From: Hyphomicrobiales bacterium
GTDB taxonomy: Bacteria > Pseudomonadota > Alphaproteobacteria > Rhizobiales > Xanthobacteraceae
Assembly (NCBI GenBank): GCA_003169835.1
Contig: PNAI01000020.1
Coordinates: 163-64,162 of the forward strand
Direction: 5' to 3'
Length of the DNA: 64,000 nt
Position numbers and translations under genes: made by a program. The notes below the pieces were generated by a model. That model was given only the letters and a program-made list of their open reading frames with translations, was not told where the DNA came from and ran no database searches. Each line of letters begins with the position of its first letter. Within the stretch, counting starts at the first letter, position 1. Positions 29,889 through 39,579 of this stretch are shown in pieces.

Positions 29889-31994
29889 TCACGTCGCGTG
29901 CTTGATCCACACCCGGTTGTCATGGAACGCGGCCCCGCCGTAAGGCGCAATCGCATCGGCGCCGGTGAGCGTGTTGATGCCGCGCCCATCCGGATAGGCA
30001 TCGTTCGGCCAGATCGATTCGGCAATCAACACCCCACGATGGACCCCGTCGAAATGTCGCGCGTGCAGGCGAACCTCGCCGCGTATATTGCCAAGCACGA
30101 CCGCGGCGCCATTTCCGATGCCCAGCGCATTTGCGTCATCGGGATGAATCATTACTTCCGGCCGGCCTTCCCGCGCCCGCGAGGTCGGCGTCTCGTTAAA
30201 GGTCGAATTGAGGAAGCCGCGCGCCGGCGAAGTCGCCAGCCGGAATGGATGAGCGGCATCGGCTTCTTCGATAATTGTCCAATGGTCGGGCAATTTCGGC
30301 ATATCCGCGATCGGACCGGCGTGGACGGACATACGAAACGGCACTTTCGGCCAGTCCGGCTTAAAGCGGAATTTACCGTCCGGATATCCAAAACCCTTTA
30401 CGTAATGCGCAGTGTCGAAGTCCGGCTGACAATCGATCCAGCGCTCTTCTTCGAGCGCGGCTAGCGTGCCCCAACCTGATTTTTGCAAAGTCCAGTCGAT
30501 CAGTTCGCACGGACTCATGTCAAAGCCCGGATGCTTTGCGCCCACGCGCTTCGCCAGCCCGTAAATCACCTCGTGGTTCGAGCGGCACTCACCCGGCGGC
30601 TCGATCAGCTTCGGCCCGAGCAGAATGTATTGGCTACCGCCGGCCTGATAAACGTCGTCGTGTTCGAGGAACATCGTGGCCGGCAGCACCACGTCGGCCA
30701 TCTTCGCCGTCTCGGTCATGAATTGCTCGTGCACGCAAGTGAACAGATCCTCCCGCGCAAATCCGCGCTTGACGACCTCCTGGTCGGGACACACCGAAAG
30801 CGGATTTGTGTTCTGGATCAGCATCGCAGCGACCGGAGGCCCTTCCGCGAGCGCTTTCCGGTCGCCACAAAGAATGGCGCCGACACGCGATTGATCGAGC
30901 ATGCGCACGGAAGCGTCGAACGCATCGAGACCTTCGATCATCGACTTGTCCCAGTGATAGATCGCAGCGTTATTATGAAACGCGCCACCGCCCTCGTGCA
31001 GCCACGCGCCGGTGACGGTCGGGATGCAACAGGCGGCGTGCATGTTCACCGGGCCGTTGCGCGAACGCGCAAAGCCATAGCCGAGCCTGAAGAACGCCCG
31101 CTTGGTGGCGCCGACCATACGCGCGAATTCCTCGATCGTTTCCGCCGGGCAGCCGGTGATCTCTGCCGCCCATTGCGGCGTGCGCGTGCGCACGTGCTCG
31201 GCCATTTCCTGCGGTGCATCGGTGTAGCGATTGAGGTAATCCCAATCCGCTTTGCCGTCGCGAAACAGGCAATGCATCACGGCGAGAGCAAGCGCGCCGT
31301 CGGTGCCGGGCTTCACCAGCACCGCAAGATCGGCCTGCTCCATCGTTCCGTTCATGTAGATATCGATCGCTACGATTTTCGCGCCGCGCTCTTTGCGCGC
31401 GCGCACCGCATGCGTCATCACATTGACCTGCGTGTTGACCGCATTTGTGCCCCAGATCACCACCAGATCAGACTTCGCCATCTCGCGTGGATCGGGCCCC
31501 GCGATCTTGCCGGTGCCGGCGGCAAAGCCGGTGTAGGCCGCGTTGACGCAGATGGTGGAATGGAAGCCGGAATACTTCTTCACGTGACGCAGGCGGTGGA
31601 TACCGTCGCGCATCACAAGACCCATGGTGCCCGCGTAATAGTACGGCCAGATCGCCTGCGCGCCGTGCATCTGTTCGGCCTTGAGGAATCTCTCCGCCAC
31701 CAGATCGAACGCATCGTCCCACGACAGCGGCGCGAACTGGCCGGAGCCCTTAGGGCCAGTCCGCATCAGCGGCTGCGTCAACCGATCGGGATGGTGTACG
31801 CGCTCGGCGTAGCGCGCGACCTTCTCGCAAATCACGCCTGCAGTGTACGCGTTTTCTTTCGCACCATGCACGCGGCCGATGGTGCGCTCGTCGAGCACCT
31901 CGACTTCGAGCGCGCAAGTGGATGGGCAATCGTGCGGGCAAGCAGTAGCGCCGATACGAATCGGCACGGGTTTTTGGCGGACGACTTGATTCAT
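29889..31994 (-). CDS. Molybdopterin oxidoreductase with 4Fe-4S site
   Basis: This 701-residue enzyme belongs to the DMSO reductase superfamily. Four cysteines for a [4Fe-4S] cluster are visible: Cys19, Cys23, Cys27 (CPHDCPSTC) and Cys56 (GVICEK). Bis-MGD-binding regions follow (DLVVIWGTNAVNTQ and a C-terminal ARGFLNSTFNET domain). There is no twin-arginine leader, so it is cytoplasmic. The pattern resembles the thiosulfate-reductase/formate-dehydrogenase-like proteins sometimes called BisC-type in this group. No electron-transfer partner is nearby, so donor and substrate are unknown. The MGD cofactor overlaps in supply with the Mo cofactor of the cox cluster. Confidence 0.9.
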   Translation of the reverse strand: MNQVVRQKPVPIRIGATACPHDCPSTCALEVEVLDERTIGRVHGAKENAYTAGVICEKVARYAERVHHPDRLTQPLMRTGPKGSGQFAPLSWDDAFDLVAERFLKAEQMHGAQAIWPYYYAGTMGLVMRDGIHRLRHVKKYSGFHSTICVNAAYTGFAAGTGKIAGPDPREMAKSDLVVIWGTNAVNTQVNVMTHAVRARKERGAKIVAIDIYMNGTMEQADLAVLVKPGTDGALALAVMHCLFRDGKADWDYLNRYTDAPQEMAEHVRTRTPQWAAEITGCPAETIEEFARMVGATKRAFFRLGYGFARSRNGPVNMHAACCIPTVTGAWLHEGGGAFHNNAAIYHWDKSMIEGLDAFDASVRMLDQSRVGAILCGDRKALAEGPPVAAMLIQNTNPLSVCPDQEVVKRGFAREDLFTCVHEQFMTETAKMADVVLPATMFLEHDDVYQAGGSQYILLGPKLIEPPGECRSNHEVIYGLAKRVGAKHPGFDMSPCELIDWTLQKSGWGTLAALEEERWIDCQPDFDTAHYVKGFGYPDGKFRFKPDWPKVPFRMSVHAGPIADMPKLPDHWTIIEEADAAHPFRLATSPARGFLNSTFNETPTSRAREGRPEVMIHPDDANALGIGNGAAVVLGNIRGEVRLHARHFDGVHRGVLIAESIWPNDAYPDGRGINTLTGADAIAPYGGAAFHDNRVWIKHAT

Positions 31995-32068
31995 CGCGCC
32001 TCGTCAGCCGGCGCGGGCGGAAGAGACATCCCTCCCGCCAAGCGACGCTTCATGATGAGCGTCGCAGT

Positions 32069-32851
32069 CTACTCCGCCGCCTGCGCGTTTTCCACACGGC
32101 CGTTGAGCTTCTTGCGGCGCCACGATCCGCCGACGGCCAGCACGAGGATTGTTCCCAGCAGCGCGCTAAACATCACGAAGTAATGGAAGCCATCGGCCCC
32201 CATCTTCGGCGATAGATATCCCTCGATCACCGGATCGGTTGCGATCACCTCGCCGACGATCCAGCCGAGCAGCGCAGCGCCCGCCCATACCAGGATGGGC
32301 CACTTGTCGAGCAACTGCATGATCACCGCAGCTCCCGCAACAATCAGCGGAATGCTGACGGCAAGGCCGATGACCAGCAACGCGAAGTTGCCGCCCGCCG
32401 CCGCCGCGATCGCGATTACGTTGTCGAGGCTCATGATGATGTCGGCAATCGCGACGATTTTCACGGCCCGCCACAAATGCTCTGTCACTTCCGATTCACC
32501 GTCATCCGGATCTTCCGGCACCAAAAGCTTGGCCGCGATATAGAACAGCGCAAGCCCGCCGACGATTTTCAGGAACGGCAGCAACATCAGCGATGCGACG
32601 ACGCCGGTGAAAACGATGCGCAGCACGACCGCGACGCCGGCGCCCAACACCATGCCCCACATTCGCTGACGCGGCGGCAGCCCGCGGCACGCCATGGCGA
32701 TGACGACTGCGTTGTCGCCCGAGAGCAGAATGTTGATCCACATGATCTTGAGGAGAGCGACCCAGAACACGGTCGTGCCCATTTCGCTCCAGCCGCTCAT
32801 GAGCATGTGCCCCCATGAGGCCGGATCCATCATCTGTCCCATCGCACCCAC
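32069..32851 (-). CDS. TerC family integral membrane protein
   Basis: This 260-residue protein has about seven transmembrane helices and the acidic TerC signatures LLSGDNAVVIAMA and MSLDNVIAIAAAAGG, with a cytoplasmic acidic loop (VPEDPDDGESEVTEHL). TerC members export manganese or support metal homeostasis and protein secretion. The start may be the GTG at 32851, which has GAGGGAA at usable distance, or an ATG three codons later. It appears to stand alone. Confidence 0.9.
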   Translation of the reverse strand: MGAMGQMMDPASWGHMLMSGWSEMGTTVFWVALLKIMWINILLSGDNAVVIAMACRGLPPRQRMWGMVLGAGVAVVLRIVFTGVVASLMLLPFLKIVGGLALFYIAAKLLVPEDPDDGESEVTEHLWRAVKIVAIADIIMSLDNVIAIAAAAGGNFALLVIGLAVSIPLIVAGAAVIMQLLDKWPILVWAGAALLGWIVGEVIATDPVIEGYLSPKMGADGFHYFVMFSALLGTILVLAVGGSWRRKKLNGRVENAQAAE

Positions 32852-32992
32852 CGGAAATTCCCTCTTTGACCGTTACCCGTTCTGTTCCACAGCCGAATGA
32901 CCCTGCCGAGCGCTGCTTGAGAAGTGCCAATCTACAGGCGCAACCGACCTTTTGACCAGCACGCTCGCGGGACCATTTGCTGCGTCTTTATC

Positions 32993-33415
32993 TTAGCCTA
33001 CGATCTCGTTGCCAGAGAAAAATTGCGCGATTTCCCGGGCCGCCGTATCCGGTGCATCCGAGCCGTGTACGGAATTCTCGCCGATCGATTTTGCGTGCAC
33101 TTTACGGATGGTCCCGGCCGCCGCTTTCGCCGGATCCGTCGCACCCATGATCTCGCGATACTTCGCGATGGCGCTCTCACCTTCGAGCACCTGCACAACC
33201 ACCGGCGCAGAGATCATGAAATCGACCAGTTCGCCGAAGAACGGCCGTGCGCTATGCACCGCATAGAATGTCTCGGCCTGCGCGCGGGTAATGCGCATGC
33301 GCTTTTGCGCGATGATCCGCAGGCCCGCACCTTCGATCAGGGCGTTGATGGCCCCGGTCAGATTGCGCTCGGTGGCATCGGGTTTGAGAATTGAGAAGGT
33401 ACGCTCTACTGCCAT
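32993..33415 (-). CDS. ndk: Nucleoside diphosphate kinase
   Basis: This 140-residue kinase transfers the gamma phosphate between nucleotides through a phosphohistidine. The catalytic histidine sits in ENSVHGSD near residue 117. Other landmarks are [24 protein letters not shown] and [14 protein letters not shown]. The length is normal and the gene is intact. It is followed by TerC on the same strand with a 141-base gap. Confidence 0.97.
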   Translation of the reverse strand: MAVERTFSILKPDATERNLTGAINALIEGAGLRIIAQKRMRITRAQAETFYAVHSARPFFGELVDFMISAPVVVQVLEGESAIAKYREIMGATDPAKAAAGTIRKVHAKSIGENSVHGSDAPDTAAREIAQFFSGNEIVG

Positions 33416-33711
33416 GTTGGTTTGTTTTCCTCGACGCAGCGCTTTTCCACCAGTTTTTGTTTCGGCGGCTTATAGCCGCCGCGATTGTACGCGGCAAGGC
33501 TTGGGTGAGAAGGCTTCGAATACGCGAAATTTGGACGCTATCCGCTGAGTATTCGCGCCCAAGGCTAGGCCCATGAACAGATGGTGAATTCGTACCTCAG
33601 CACCCATTCAGCCGCCGCATTCCATGATCGCGGCATGAAAACCGGGTCCTCGTCGAAATGACCGACCCAACTGGATGCGAAGCCTCGCATCCGCACCGAT
33701 AGGAGACACCC

Positions 33712-33945
33712 ATGTTCCGCAAGATCGTACTCGCTCTGGCCGCGCTCGCCGTCGTCGGCACCACAGCGTTCGCCATTTCTGCAACTCCGGCTGGCGCCGC
33801 GCCTTTCGACCATCATCGTCACAACGCTTGGCGGCCCGCCGCCCGCTTTTACGGTGGACCGGTCAATTACGGCAGCTGCTATGCGCGGCGCGTGATCCAC
33901 ACCCCGATCGGACCGCGGGTGGAATGGATCAACCGCTGCTATTGA
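33712..33945 (+). CDS. Small secreted His/Arg-rich protein, unknown function
   Basis: This 77-residue protein has a clear signal peptide (MFRKIVLALAALAVVGTTAFA, then a cleavage region near PAGAA). The mature part is short, with HHRHN, YGG, two cysteines (GSCYARR and INRCY) and VEWINRCY at the end. An ATAGGAGA site precedes the start and a strong hairpin follows. The two cysteines could form one disulfide. No family is recognised. Such short secreted proteins are frequent in Bradyrhizobium relatives. Confidence 0.75.
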   Translation: MFRKIVLALAALAVVGTTAFAISATPAGAAPFDHHRHNAWRPAARFYGGPVNYGSCYARRVIHTPIGPRVEWINRCY

Positions 33946-33987
33946 GCAACCGCTTCGTCAAACCGAGAGTTTGTCTGCGTGCGACCG

Positions 33988-34017
33988 CCCCGGTTTCGCT
34001 GCAAGGCGAAACCGGGG
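33988..34017 (+). terminator. Terminator hairpin after the small secreted protein gene
   Basis: A perfect 12-bp stem (33988-33999 with 34006-34017) has a six-base loop and is followed by CCTTGTTGTT. The T-run is interrupted, but stem strength makes it a likely terminator between the convergent small-protein and aquaporin genes. Confidence 0.7.
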
Positions 34018-34066
34018 CCTTGTTGTTGCAAGAGTTGTTACAAGAGTCGTCACAAGAGTTGAGTGG

Positions 34067-34756
34067 CTACACGTCGAAAATCTTGCGTCGCACCAGCCAG
34101 CCCGCGAGCGCGCCCGCAAGTGTTGGCACGATCAGATACATCCACACCTGTGCGACCGCGACACCGCCGACGAACAGCGCAGGGCCCAGACTGCGCGCGC
34201 CATTGACCGAGGCGCCGGACACCGGGATGAACGCAAAATGGATGATCATCAACGTGATGCCGATAACGAGGCCCGCGATCGGCGTTGAGCCCTTCGTGCC
34301 GGTAACCGCCAGGATGACGGTGGTGAAGATCAATGTTCCGACGAATTCAGCCAGGATCGCCGCCTCGACATTGAAGGCGGACCATCCGTTTTGACCGAGA
34401 CCCTGCTTGGCAACGTCGTATCCCGTGATCTTGCCCTTGAGGATGAGATAAAGAACGAACGCGCCGAGAATTCCGCCGGCGAGTTGCGCAACCATGTACC
34501 ATATCGCGTCCTGCGATTTCATCCGGCCCGCCGCCCAGACGGCCGCAGTGACCGACGGATTGAGATGACAGCCTGACACCGGACCAATCGTGTAGACCAT
34601 CGCCGTTACGGTCATGCCGAACGTCAAACCGATGCCGATGATACCGATCGGAAACGCGCCGCCAAATCCGGCGGCGACGATCGATGAGCATCCGACCAGC
34701 ACCAGCACCGCCGTGCCGAAAAGTTCCGCAAGATATTTTTTGTAATCGTTGGACAT
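34067..34756 (-). CDS. MIP family aquaporin with altered second NPA box
   Basis: This 229-residue channel has six predicted helices. The first pore motif is NPS (residues 66-68 in HLNPSVT) and the second reads NGA (185-187 in SVNGARSLGPAL) where NPA is usual. The pore arginine (Arg188) is kept. It conducts water or a small neutral solute; the altered boxes make substrate prediction uncertain. GGAGGGG precedes the start. The gene stands alone, convergent to the small secreted protein. Confidence 0.88.
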   Translation of the reverse strand: MSNDYKKYLAELFGTAVLVLVGCSSIVAAGFGGAFPIGIIGIGLTFGMTVTAMVYTIGPVSGCHLNPSVTAAVWAAGRMKSQDAIWYMVAQLAGGILGAFVLYLILKGKITGYDVAKQGLGQNGWSAFNVEAAILAEFVGTLIFTTVILAVTGTKGSTPIAGLVIGITLMIIHFAFIPVSGASVNGARSLGPALFVGGVAVAQVWMYLIVPTLAGALAGWLVRRKIFDV

Positions 34757-34902
34757 AGCCCCTCCTGCCCTGCGCGCTACTCTTTGGTTTGTGCCCTTGA
34801 CGCACCAGCAGCGCGAGGCCGGAGGATGTCAGAGCTTGCTGTGGATACGCAACCGCCTTGACGGGCGTGGGCAGGCGCGCGCGCGGTCAATGCCACAAAG
34901 AC

Positions 34903-35465
34903 CTATTGTTGCTGGGGACAGAATTCAACGCATTGCGGCGTGGACCCGTCGTTGTCCTCGGTTGGGACATCCATCCATCGCAGCTCGCAGCCGTTTTCCG
35001 TTACCCCGCCGCAGACCGGTCCGTCGTACGGCAGATAGCGATACGCATAGTAATAGCTGCTGCTGATGAACAGCGGCGAGAGCAGCCTGATCGGGATGTG
35101 ACGCCGCGCGAACCTGACCGGCGGGCGCACAAAACGCGCAATGCCGCCGGTGAAATTGGAACCTTGACTCGCACTGAAAGGTGCGACGATGCGCGGAGCG
35201 ACACGAGCAGCCGCACTCGATCCATGATTGACGAACGCCGGCGCCGACGAACGGCTTGCGTTTGAGTTCCAGGATCGCGCCGCCGGAGCGTGCGCGGGAG
35301 CCGCAGCACTCGACGACGCTGACGAGCTCTTGCTGGCAACCGTCATTGGCGCGAGCGGCGCAGCGCTCAAAGCGCCGGACACCAGTCCGCCACGAGCGGC
35401 GCACCGACATATGAGGCACCCAGCAGAAGCCCTGCGCCAACGGCACAAATCAGTTTGCGAGTCAT
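34903..35465 (-). pseudogene. Exported protein, probably frameshifted near its leader
   Basis: A strong GGAGGA site precedes ATG at 35465, opening MTRKLICAVGAGLLLGAS and continuing YVGAPLVA, a normal secretion signal. This frame stops after 32 codons. From about 35381-35395 another frame continues GLVSGALSAAPLAP and runs to a TAG at 34903, through a Ser/Ala-rich linker and a C-terminal part with SSSYYYAYRYLPYDGP and four cysteines (PVCGG, GCEL, QCVEFCP). Adding one G in GCGGACTGG joins leader and body into about 187 residues. Function is unknown. Alternatively the body starts at an internal ATG (35346) without a leader. Confidence 0.65.
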
Positions 35466-35637
35466 CGACTCCTCCGCTAGACGATCTTTTCGCCGGACGA
35501 TCTTGCTGTCGTCCCGATGCTATTTGCTCCCCTAAATTTGGTGTTTTTTCGACCGTTTCATAAACGTACATTCATCGCGGGCGGCCGCGCTACACATCCC
35601 TGTGAAGCGCCGCCAAACGCACCCCAAAAGTGCTCCC

Positions 35638-36231
35638 TTAAGTCGCGGCGGGTTTGGGCTTCAGCTTGGGTTTTGCGGGCTTGACCGGCTTTGGCGGCGC
35701 CGGCGGTTCGGGCGCGCGCTCGATCGCGACTAGGCGCCCCGCGACGAAACTGTAGATGCCCGGCCGCGTGCCCTGGATATAGCTCAGCATGAGCGTGCGC
35801 TCCGAGCGTTCGTTCGTGCCGAGTTCCATCTTTTCCGGCGCGCCAGCCCGTTTGACCACGTCGCATTCGGTCATCGCGAGGCCGATGCCGCCCAATGCCT
35901 GCGCAGTATTAGCCGGAACGGTCACCGGATCGGTGCTCGCACCTTCCACACCGGCGGTCGCCGACGCCATCGGCGCCTGCGCGCAATTGCCTTGCGCGTC
36001 GACTAACTCCTCCGACCGAACGGGCGATTGCGTCCCAACAGGGGCCGACGCCGTCATCGTGACCGAGCGCACTTGATCGCTCAGTTTCGGCAACTGAAAA
36101 CTTTCGAGTTCGACGCGCGAGCAGCCGGCGATCACAAGCCCCGCCATCAAAGCAACAGCCGTCCTGCCAAAACTTCTGCAAAGTTTCTTGCTACGTTTCT
36201 TGCTACGTTTCTCGCCAAATTTCATTGCCAA
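35638..36231 (-). CDS. Putative lipoprotein, unknown function
   Basis: This 197-residue protein has a basic start (RSKKRSKKLCR, encoded by a 12-base tandem repeat at 36184-36207), a hydrophobic segment and a lipobox LVIAGC. The middle contains ALGGIGLAMTECDVVKRAGAP and RTLMLSYIQGTRPGIYSFVAGRL, which recalls small SmpA/OmlA-like folds. The C-terminus is a Pro/Lys-rich tail. It should be an envelope lipoprotein. I do not recognise a named family. Confidence 0.7.
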   Translation of the reverse strand: MAMKFGEKRSKKRSKKLCRSFGRTAVALMAGLVIAGCSRVELESFQLPKLSDQVRSVTMTASAPVGTQSPVRSEELVDAQGNCAQAPMASATAGVEGASTDPVTVPANTAQALGGIGLAMTECDVVKRAGAPEKMELGTNERSERTLMLSYIQGTRPGIYSFVAGRLVAIERAPEPPAPPKPVKPAKPKLKPKPAAT

Positions 36232-36640
36232 GCTTTCTGCCTTTCCTACCGATTTTGCCGATCGATCTAGTCGACACCGGCGACCCTACGAAGTCATTTG
36301 AGCGCAATTTTGCGCCACCATTCGCACACCCGCAACGGCCCAAACCCCAAGATTTTCAGGCCTGTTCGCGGCGGTAATTTGGGGATTGCGGCCCGCTCAA
36401 CTCGGCCATTGGCCTACAATAGCACGAACCCTTCTTATCCCTCCCCCGCTTGCGGGGGAGGGATCGAGAGAAGCCACAGCTCCGCATCGCGCGTCGCGGG
36501 GGCGGCCTTAGTACCGCCCGGGAGCGAGGTTACGAGCCTCGCGCGAAGTTGGTGAATGGGCCGCTTTTGACCTGAAGCCGGCATGCAGCGCGTTCCAGTC
36601 TGCAAATATTTTCGTTGTTGAAGTTAGACTGCCTGTGCCG
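36232..36640. other. Intergenic region with a perfect palindrome
   Basis: This 409-base stretch lies between the lipoprotein start and the ABC ATPase end. It holds a perfect 11-bp inverted repeat (36439-36449 with 36452-36462), listed separately. No gene is convincing. Confidence 0.6.
36439..36462. repeat. GC-rich palindromic repeat
   Basis: A perfect 11-bp stem with a TT loop, pyrimidine-rich then purine-rich, followed by GATCGAGAG. This is a common dispersed intergenic hairpin type in GC-rich Proteobacteria and resembles arms of the element at 52867-52973. Confidence 0.75.
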
Positions 36641-37432
36641 TCACGACTCGACGCCAGGCGCGATAGCCGCCGGCATATCGATCGAAAGCACTTTGAGGAT
36701 CTTGTCCTCAATTGTTTTCCGCTGTTCCGCACCCGCTTCGCGATCCATTCGCGCTTCGAAGGCAATTCGCGCCGGCCGATGGAACACCAGGATGCGATCG
36801 CCAATCTCCATCGCCTCGTTGATGTGATGGGTGATGAAAACCGCCGTCTTGTTGCTCTGCTTCACAAGCCGCACAAATTCCGCGCGCAGGTCGCGCGCCG
36901 TCATCTCGTCCAGCGATGAGAACGGCTCGTCGCAAAGCAGAATTTCCGGCTCGACCGCAAAGGCGCGCGCAATCGAGACGCGCTGGCGCATGCCGCCGGA
37001 GAGCGCATGGGGGTAGTCGTGCTCGTGTCCGGACAATCCGAGCCGCGCGAGCCAGCGCTGCGCCACCACCTCCGCCTGCTCCCTTTTGACATCGAGGATC
37101 TCAAGCCCGAGCACCACGTTGTCGATCGCGGAGCGCCACGGCATCAGCCGGTCGTTCTGGAATACGATGCCTATCTTGCCGCGGAAGAAATCGAACTCTT
37201 TGAACGGATCGTGCCCTGTGATATCGAGCATGCCGCTGGTCGGCTCGATCAGTCCGGCAAGCAGATTGAACATGGTGGATTTGCCGCAACCGGTCTTGCC
37301 GAGAACGGCGACGATCTCGCCCTTCTCGATCTCGAACGACAGGCGGTTCACTGCGACGAATGTCCCCTTCCCGTCCGGGCGGGAAAACTCCTTCGTCACT
37401 TCGCGGAAGCGGATAAGCGGTTCGGAAGCCAC
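36641..37432 (-). CDS. ABC transporter ATP-binding protein, nitrate/sulfonate/taurine type
   Basis: This 263-residue ATPase starts at a GTG at 37432, three bases after the permease stop; the longer open frame overlaps the permease and lacks similarity. Walker A is GKTGCGKST, the Q-loop follows VFQNDRLMPW, the signature is LSGGMRQR, Walker B is ILLCDEPFSSLDE and the switch His is in FITHHINEA. It energises the importer formed with the permease and binding protein. Confidence 0.93.
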   Translation of the reverse strand: MASEPLIRFREVTKEFSRPDGKGTFVAVNRLSFEIEKGEIVAVLGKTGCGKSTMFNLLAGLIEPTSGMLDITGHDPFKEFDFFRGKIGIVFQNDRLMPWRSAIDNVVLGLEILDVKREQAEVVAQRWLARLGLSGHEHDYPHALSGGMRQRVSIARAFAVEPEILLCDEPFSSLDEMTARDLRAEFVRLVKQSNKTAVFITHHINEAMEIGDRILVFHRPARIAFEARMDREAGAEQRKTIEDKILKVLSIDMPAAIAPGVES

Positions 37433-37434
37433 GG

Positions 37435-38208
37435 CTATGCGGCTCGCTCGGAGATCGGGCGGTACCGCAGCAGCCACTTTTCGATCATCACGATCACCTG
37501 CTGCACCACCAGGACGAACAGCACCAGTTGGATCGTCCAGGCGAGTGCGCCGGCCATGTCGAACAATTGCTGCTGACGGAGCAATTCGTAGCCCACACCA
37601 CCGGTGGCGCCGACCAGTTCGGCCACCACCACGACGCGCGCCGCATTGCCGAGATTGATCTTCCACGCGGTCAGGATGCCCGGAACGATAGTCGGAACGA
37701 TCAGAACACGGAACAGCTTCCAACCGCTCGGCCGGAACGACATCGTCATCTCGAACAGGTCCTTCGACATGGAACGGTAGGAGTCGAGAAGCTGAAAGGT
37801 GAACGCCGGCAGCGTTGTGATCACCATGATGAACAGGATGCGAAATTCAGTGCCGTGGAACCAGATGATGGCGACTATCACCCAGGACAGCGCGGGGATG
37901 CCTTGGAGAAACACCAGGAACGGCGTGATATAGCTCTCGATACGCGGATACCGGCCGATCGGGATCGCCAGGAGGCTGCCGAGAATGAAGGCGCCGGTCA
38001 ACCCTGCGAAGATTCGTCCCGCAGTCTCGAGAACCTGGGACAGCTCGGGCCAGGTAACGAGGATACGCACGGTACGCGCGAAGATATCCTGGACCGGCGG
38101 GAACAGATAGTGCGGGAAGAAATAAGACGCGATCTGCCAGGCGGCCACCAACACTAAGGTGCCGGCGGAAGCCTGGAAAAACTGCCTGACGCGAGGATTG
38201 AACGTCAT
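37435..38208 (-). CDS. ABC transporter permease, SsuC/TauC type
   Basis: This 257-residue inner-membrane protein has six hydrophobic segments and the BPD-type EAA loop (AWKINLGNAARVVVVAELVG). Together with GIPALSWVIVAIIWFHGTEF this fits permeases for sulfonate, taurine or nitrate. It starts 13 bases after the binding-protein stop and is the middle gene of a three-gene unit. Confidence 0.93.
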   Translation of the reverse strand: MTFNPRVRQFFQASAGTLVLVAAWQIASYFFPHYLFPPVQDIFARTVRILVTWPELSQVLETAGRIFAGLTGAFILGSLLAIPIGRYPRIESYITPFLVFLQGIPALSWVIVAIIWFHGTEFRILFIMVITTLPAFTFQLLDSYRSMSKDLFEMTMSFRPSGWKLFRVLIVPTIVPGILTAWKINLGNAARVVVVAELVGATGGVGYELLRQQQLFDMAGALAWTIQLVLFVLVVQQVIVMIEKWLLRYRPISERAA

Positions 38209-38221
38209 TGGACCGAAGCGA

Positions 38222-39208
38222 TTACTTCAGCGGCTTGTCGTAGATCGACGCGGCCGATGGCATGCTCGGCAGGTAGTTGATTTCCATGCCGGCCTTATAG
38301 ACCGCCTCGATATCCTTCTTGATATCGTTTGCAGCGACGAACTTCATCCCCAGCCGTTCGTTCGAGCGGATCATGGCAGCGACCGCCTTCAGCTCTTCCG
38401 GAGGAGCGCCCTTGGCGAGCAGCGGCGCGGCTTCGTCCGGATTCTTCTGCACCCATTCCGCCGCCGCCTTGTAGGCCGCGTAGAGCTTCTGCACTTTGTC
38501 CGGGTTGGCGTCGGCCCATTCGGAATGCGTGCCGACACCAAGATAGGGAATGGTGCCGCCGCCAAAGTCTTTCCAGGTCTTGGCGATGTTGAGATCAATC
38601 GCTCGAATGCTCGACTTCTTCGTAATCATCAGCGAATAGGCCGGCTCCCAGATCTGCACCGCGTCGGCGCGGTCCGCGATGGCGTAGCTGATAAGGCCGG
38701 GCGGCGCCGTGTTGACCACCTTGATCTTCGAACTATCGACGCCCTGCCGCTTCGCGAAGAACTCATACATCTGGTAGTTCGTGGTCGAACGCGCGCCGGC
38801 GAGCTCTTTACCTTCAAGGTCCTTGAGCGTCTTGACGTTGTCGCGCGATGTGACGACAGTTCCCCAGAAATCGAACAGGTTGAACAGATACTTCACCTTG
38901 ACACCGCGCACGTCGGCCAAACCCAGCGTGGTCAGTGAAGCACTGCCGCCGATCTTGAACTCGCCGGAGTTGAATTGAGTGACATAAGCGTCGGGCGGAC
39001 GTTCCTCGAAAGTGATGTCGAGTCCATTCGCCTGATCGAATTTCTGCGCCTTGATCACCGGCGGCAGCAGTGCCCCGAGCGAAGGTGGTGTGAAGATCAC
39101 GATCGTGAGCTTTTCGAGCGCCTGAGCGCGGGCACCCGCGATCGCGCCAAAGGCGAGCGCAAGGGCTGCCGCAGCAAGCCCGATAATTCGATTGAGACGT
39201 GACGTCAT
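38222..39208 (-). CDS. ABC transporter substrate-binding protein (NMT1/SsuA-like)
   Basis: This 328-residue periplasmic protein starts at the ATG at 39208 with GGGAGG six bases away. A signal peptide ends AGARAQ. The mature part has the type-2 binding-protein fold: FTPPSLGALLPPVIKAQKFD, GSASLTTLGLADVRGVKVKYL and ADRADAVQIWEPAYSL. The ligand could be an aliphatic sulfonate, a pyrimidine precursor or a similar small anion; sequence cannot decide. It leads the operon with permease and ATPase. Confidence 0.9.
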   Translation of the reverse strand: MTSRLNRIIGLAAAALALAFGAIAGARAQALEKLTIVIFTPPSLGALLPPVIKAQKFDQANGLDITFEERPPDAYVTQFNSGEFKIGGSASLTTLGLADVRGVKVKYLFNLFDFWGTVVTSRDNVKTLKDLEGKELAGARSTTNYQMYEFFAKRQGVDSSKIKVVNTAPPGLISYAIADRADAVQIWEPAYSLMITKKSSIRAIDLNIAKTWKDFGGGTIPYLGVGTHSEWADANPDKVQKLYAAYKAAAEWVQKNPDEAAPLLAKGAPPEELKAVAAMIRSNERLGMKFVAANDIKKDIEAVYKAGMEINYLPSMPSAASIYDKPLK

Positions 39209-39579
39209 TTTCAACCTCCCTGGTCTTTTCATGATCCTATCCGAAATCGATTGGCGGCGCGTGCGCAATTGATGCTTGCGGGGTGATCGGCCTGCAAGCC
39301 GGCCGCCGCCACAACCTTGGCCGGCTCGCCATTCCCGGTTGGGAAAGGCATGTGGAGCCCAGCATAATACGGTCAGCGGCGATAACCCCCACGACAAATC
39401 GCAGCACCTCCTCGCGGTGAAACGTGCTGTCGGTAGCGGGGCAAAGCGCAAGCGTCACGGACATCGCAAATCCGGCACTTTTGTCCTAAGGAGGCGCCCG
39501 AGGTAGCAATTCAACCGGCTTATCCGGCTCCTAAAAATCCAATGTCCAACGGACAGCAAAATATCTGAGTCAAAAAACC
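39209..39579. other. Intergenic region upstream of the ABC importer
   Basis: This 371-base stretch should carry the importer promoter. A small hairpin (39543-39547 with 39551-39555) followed on the minus strand by TTGGATTTTT may end the holC transcript. Nothing else is evident. Confidence 0.5.

Noticed and set aside
30483..32183. Long plus-strand frame of 566 codons
   Set aside because: Antisense shadow of the molybdopterin oxidoreductase, which has all expected motifs.
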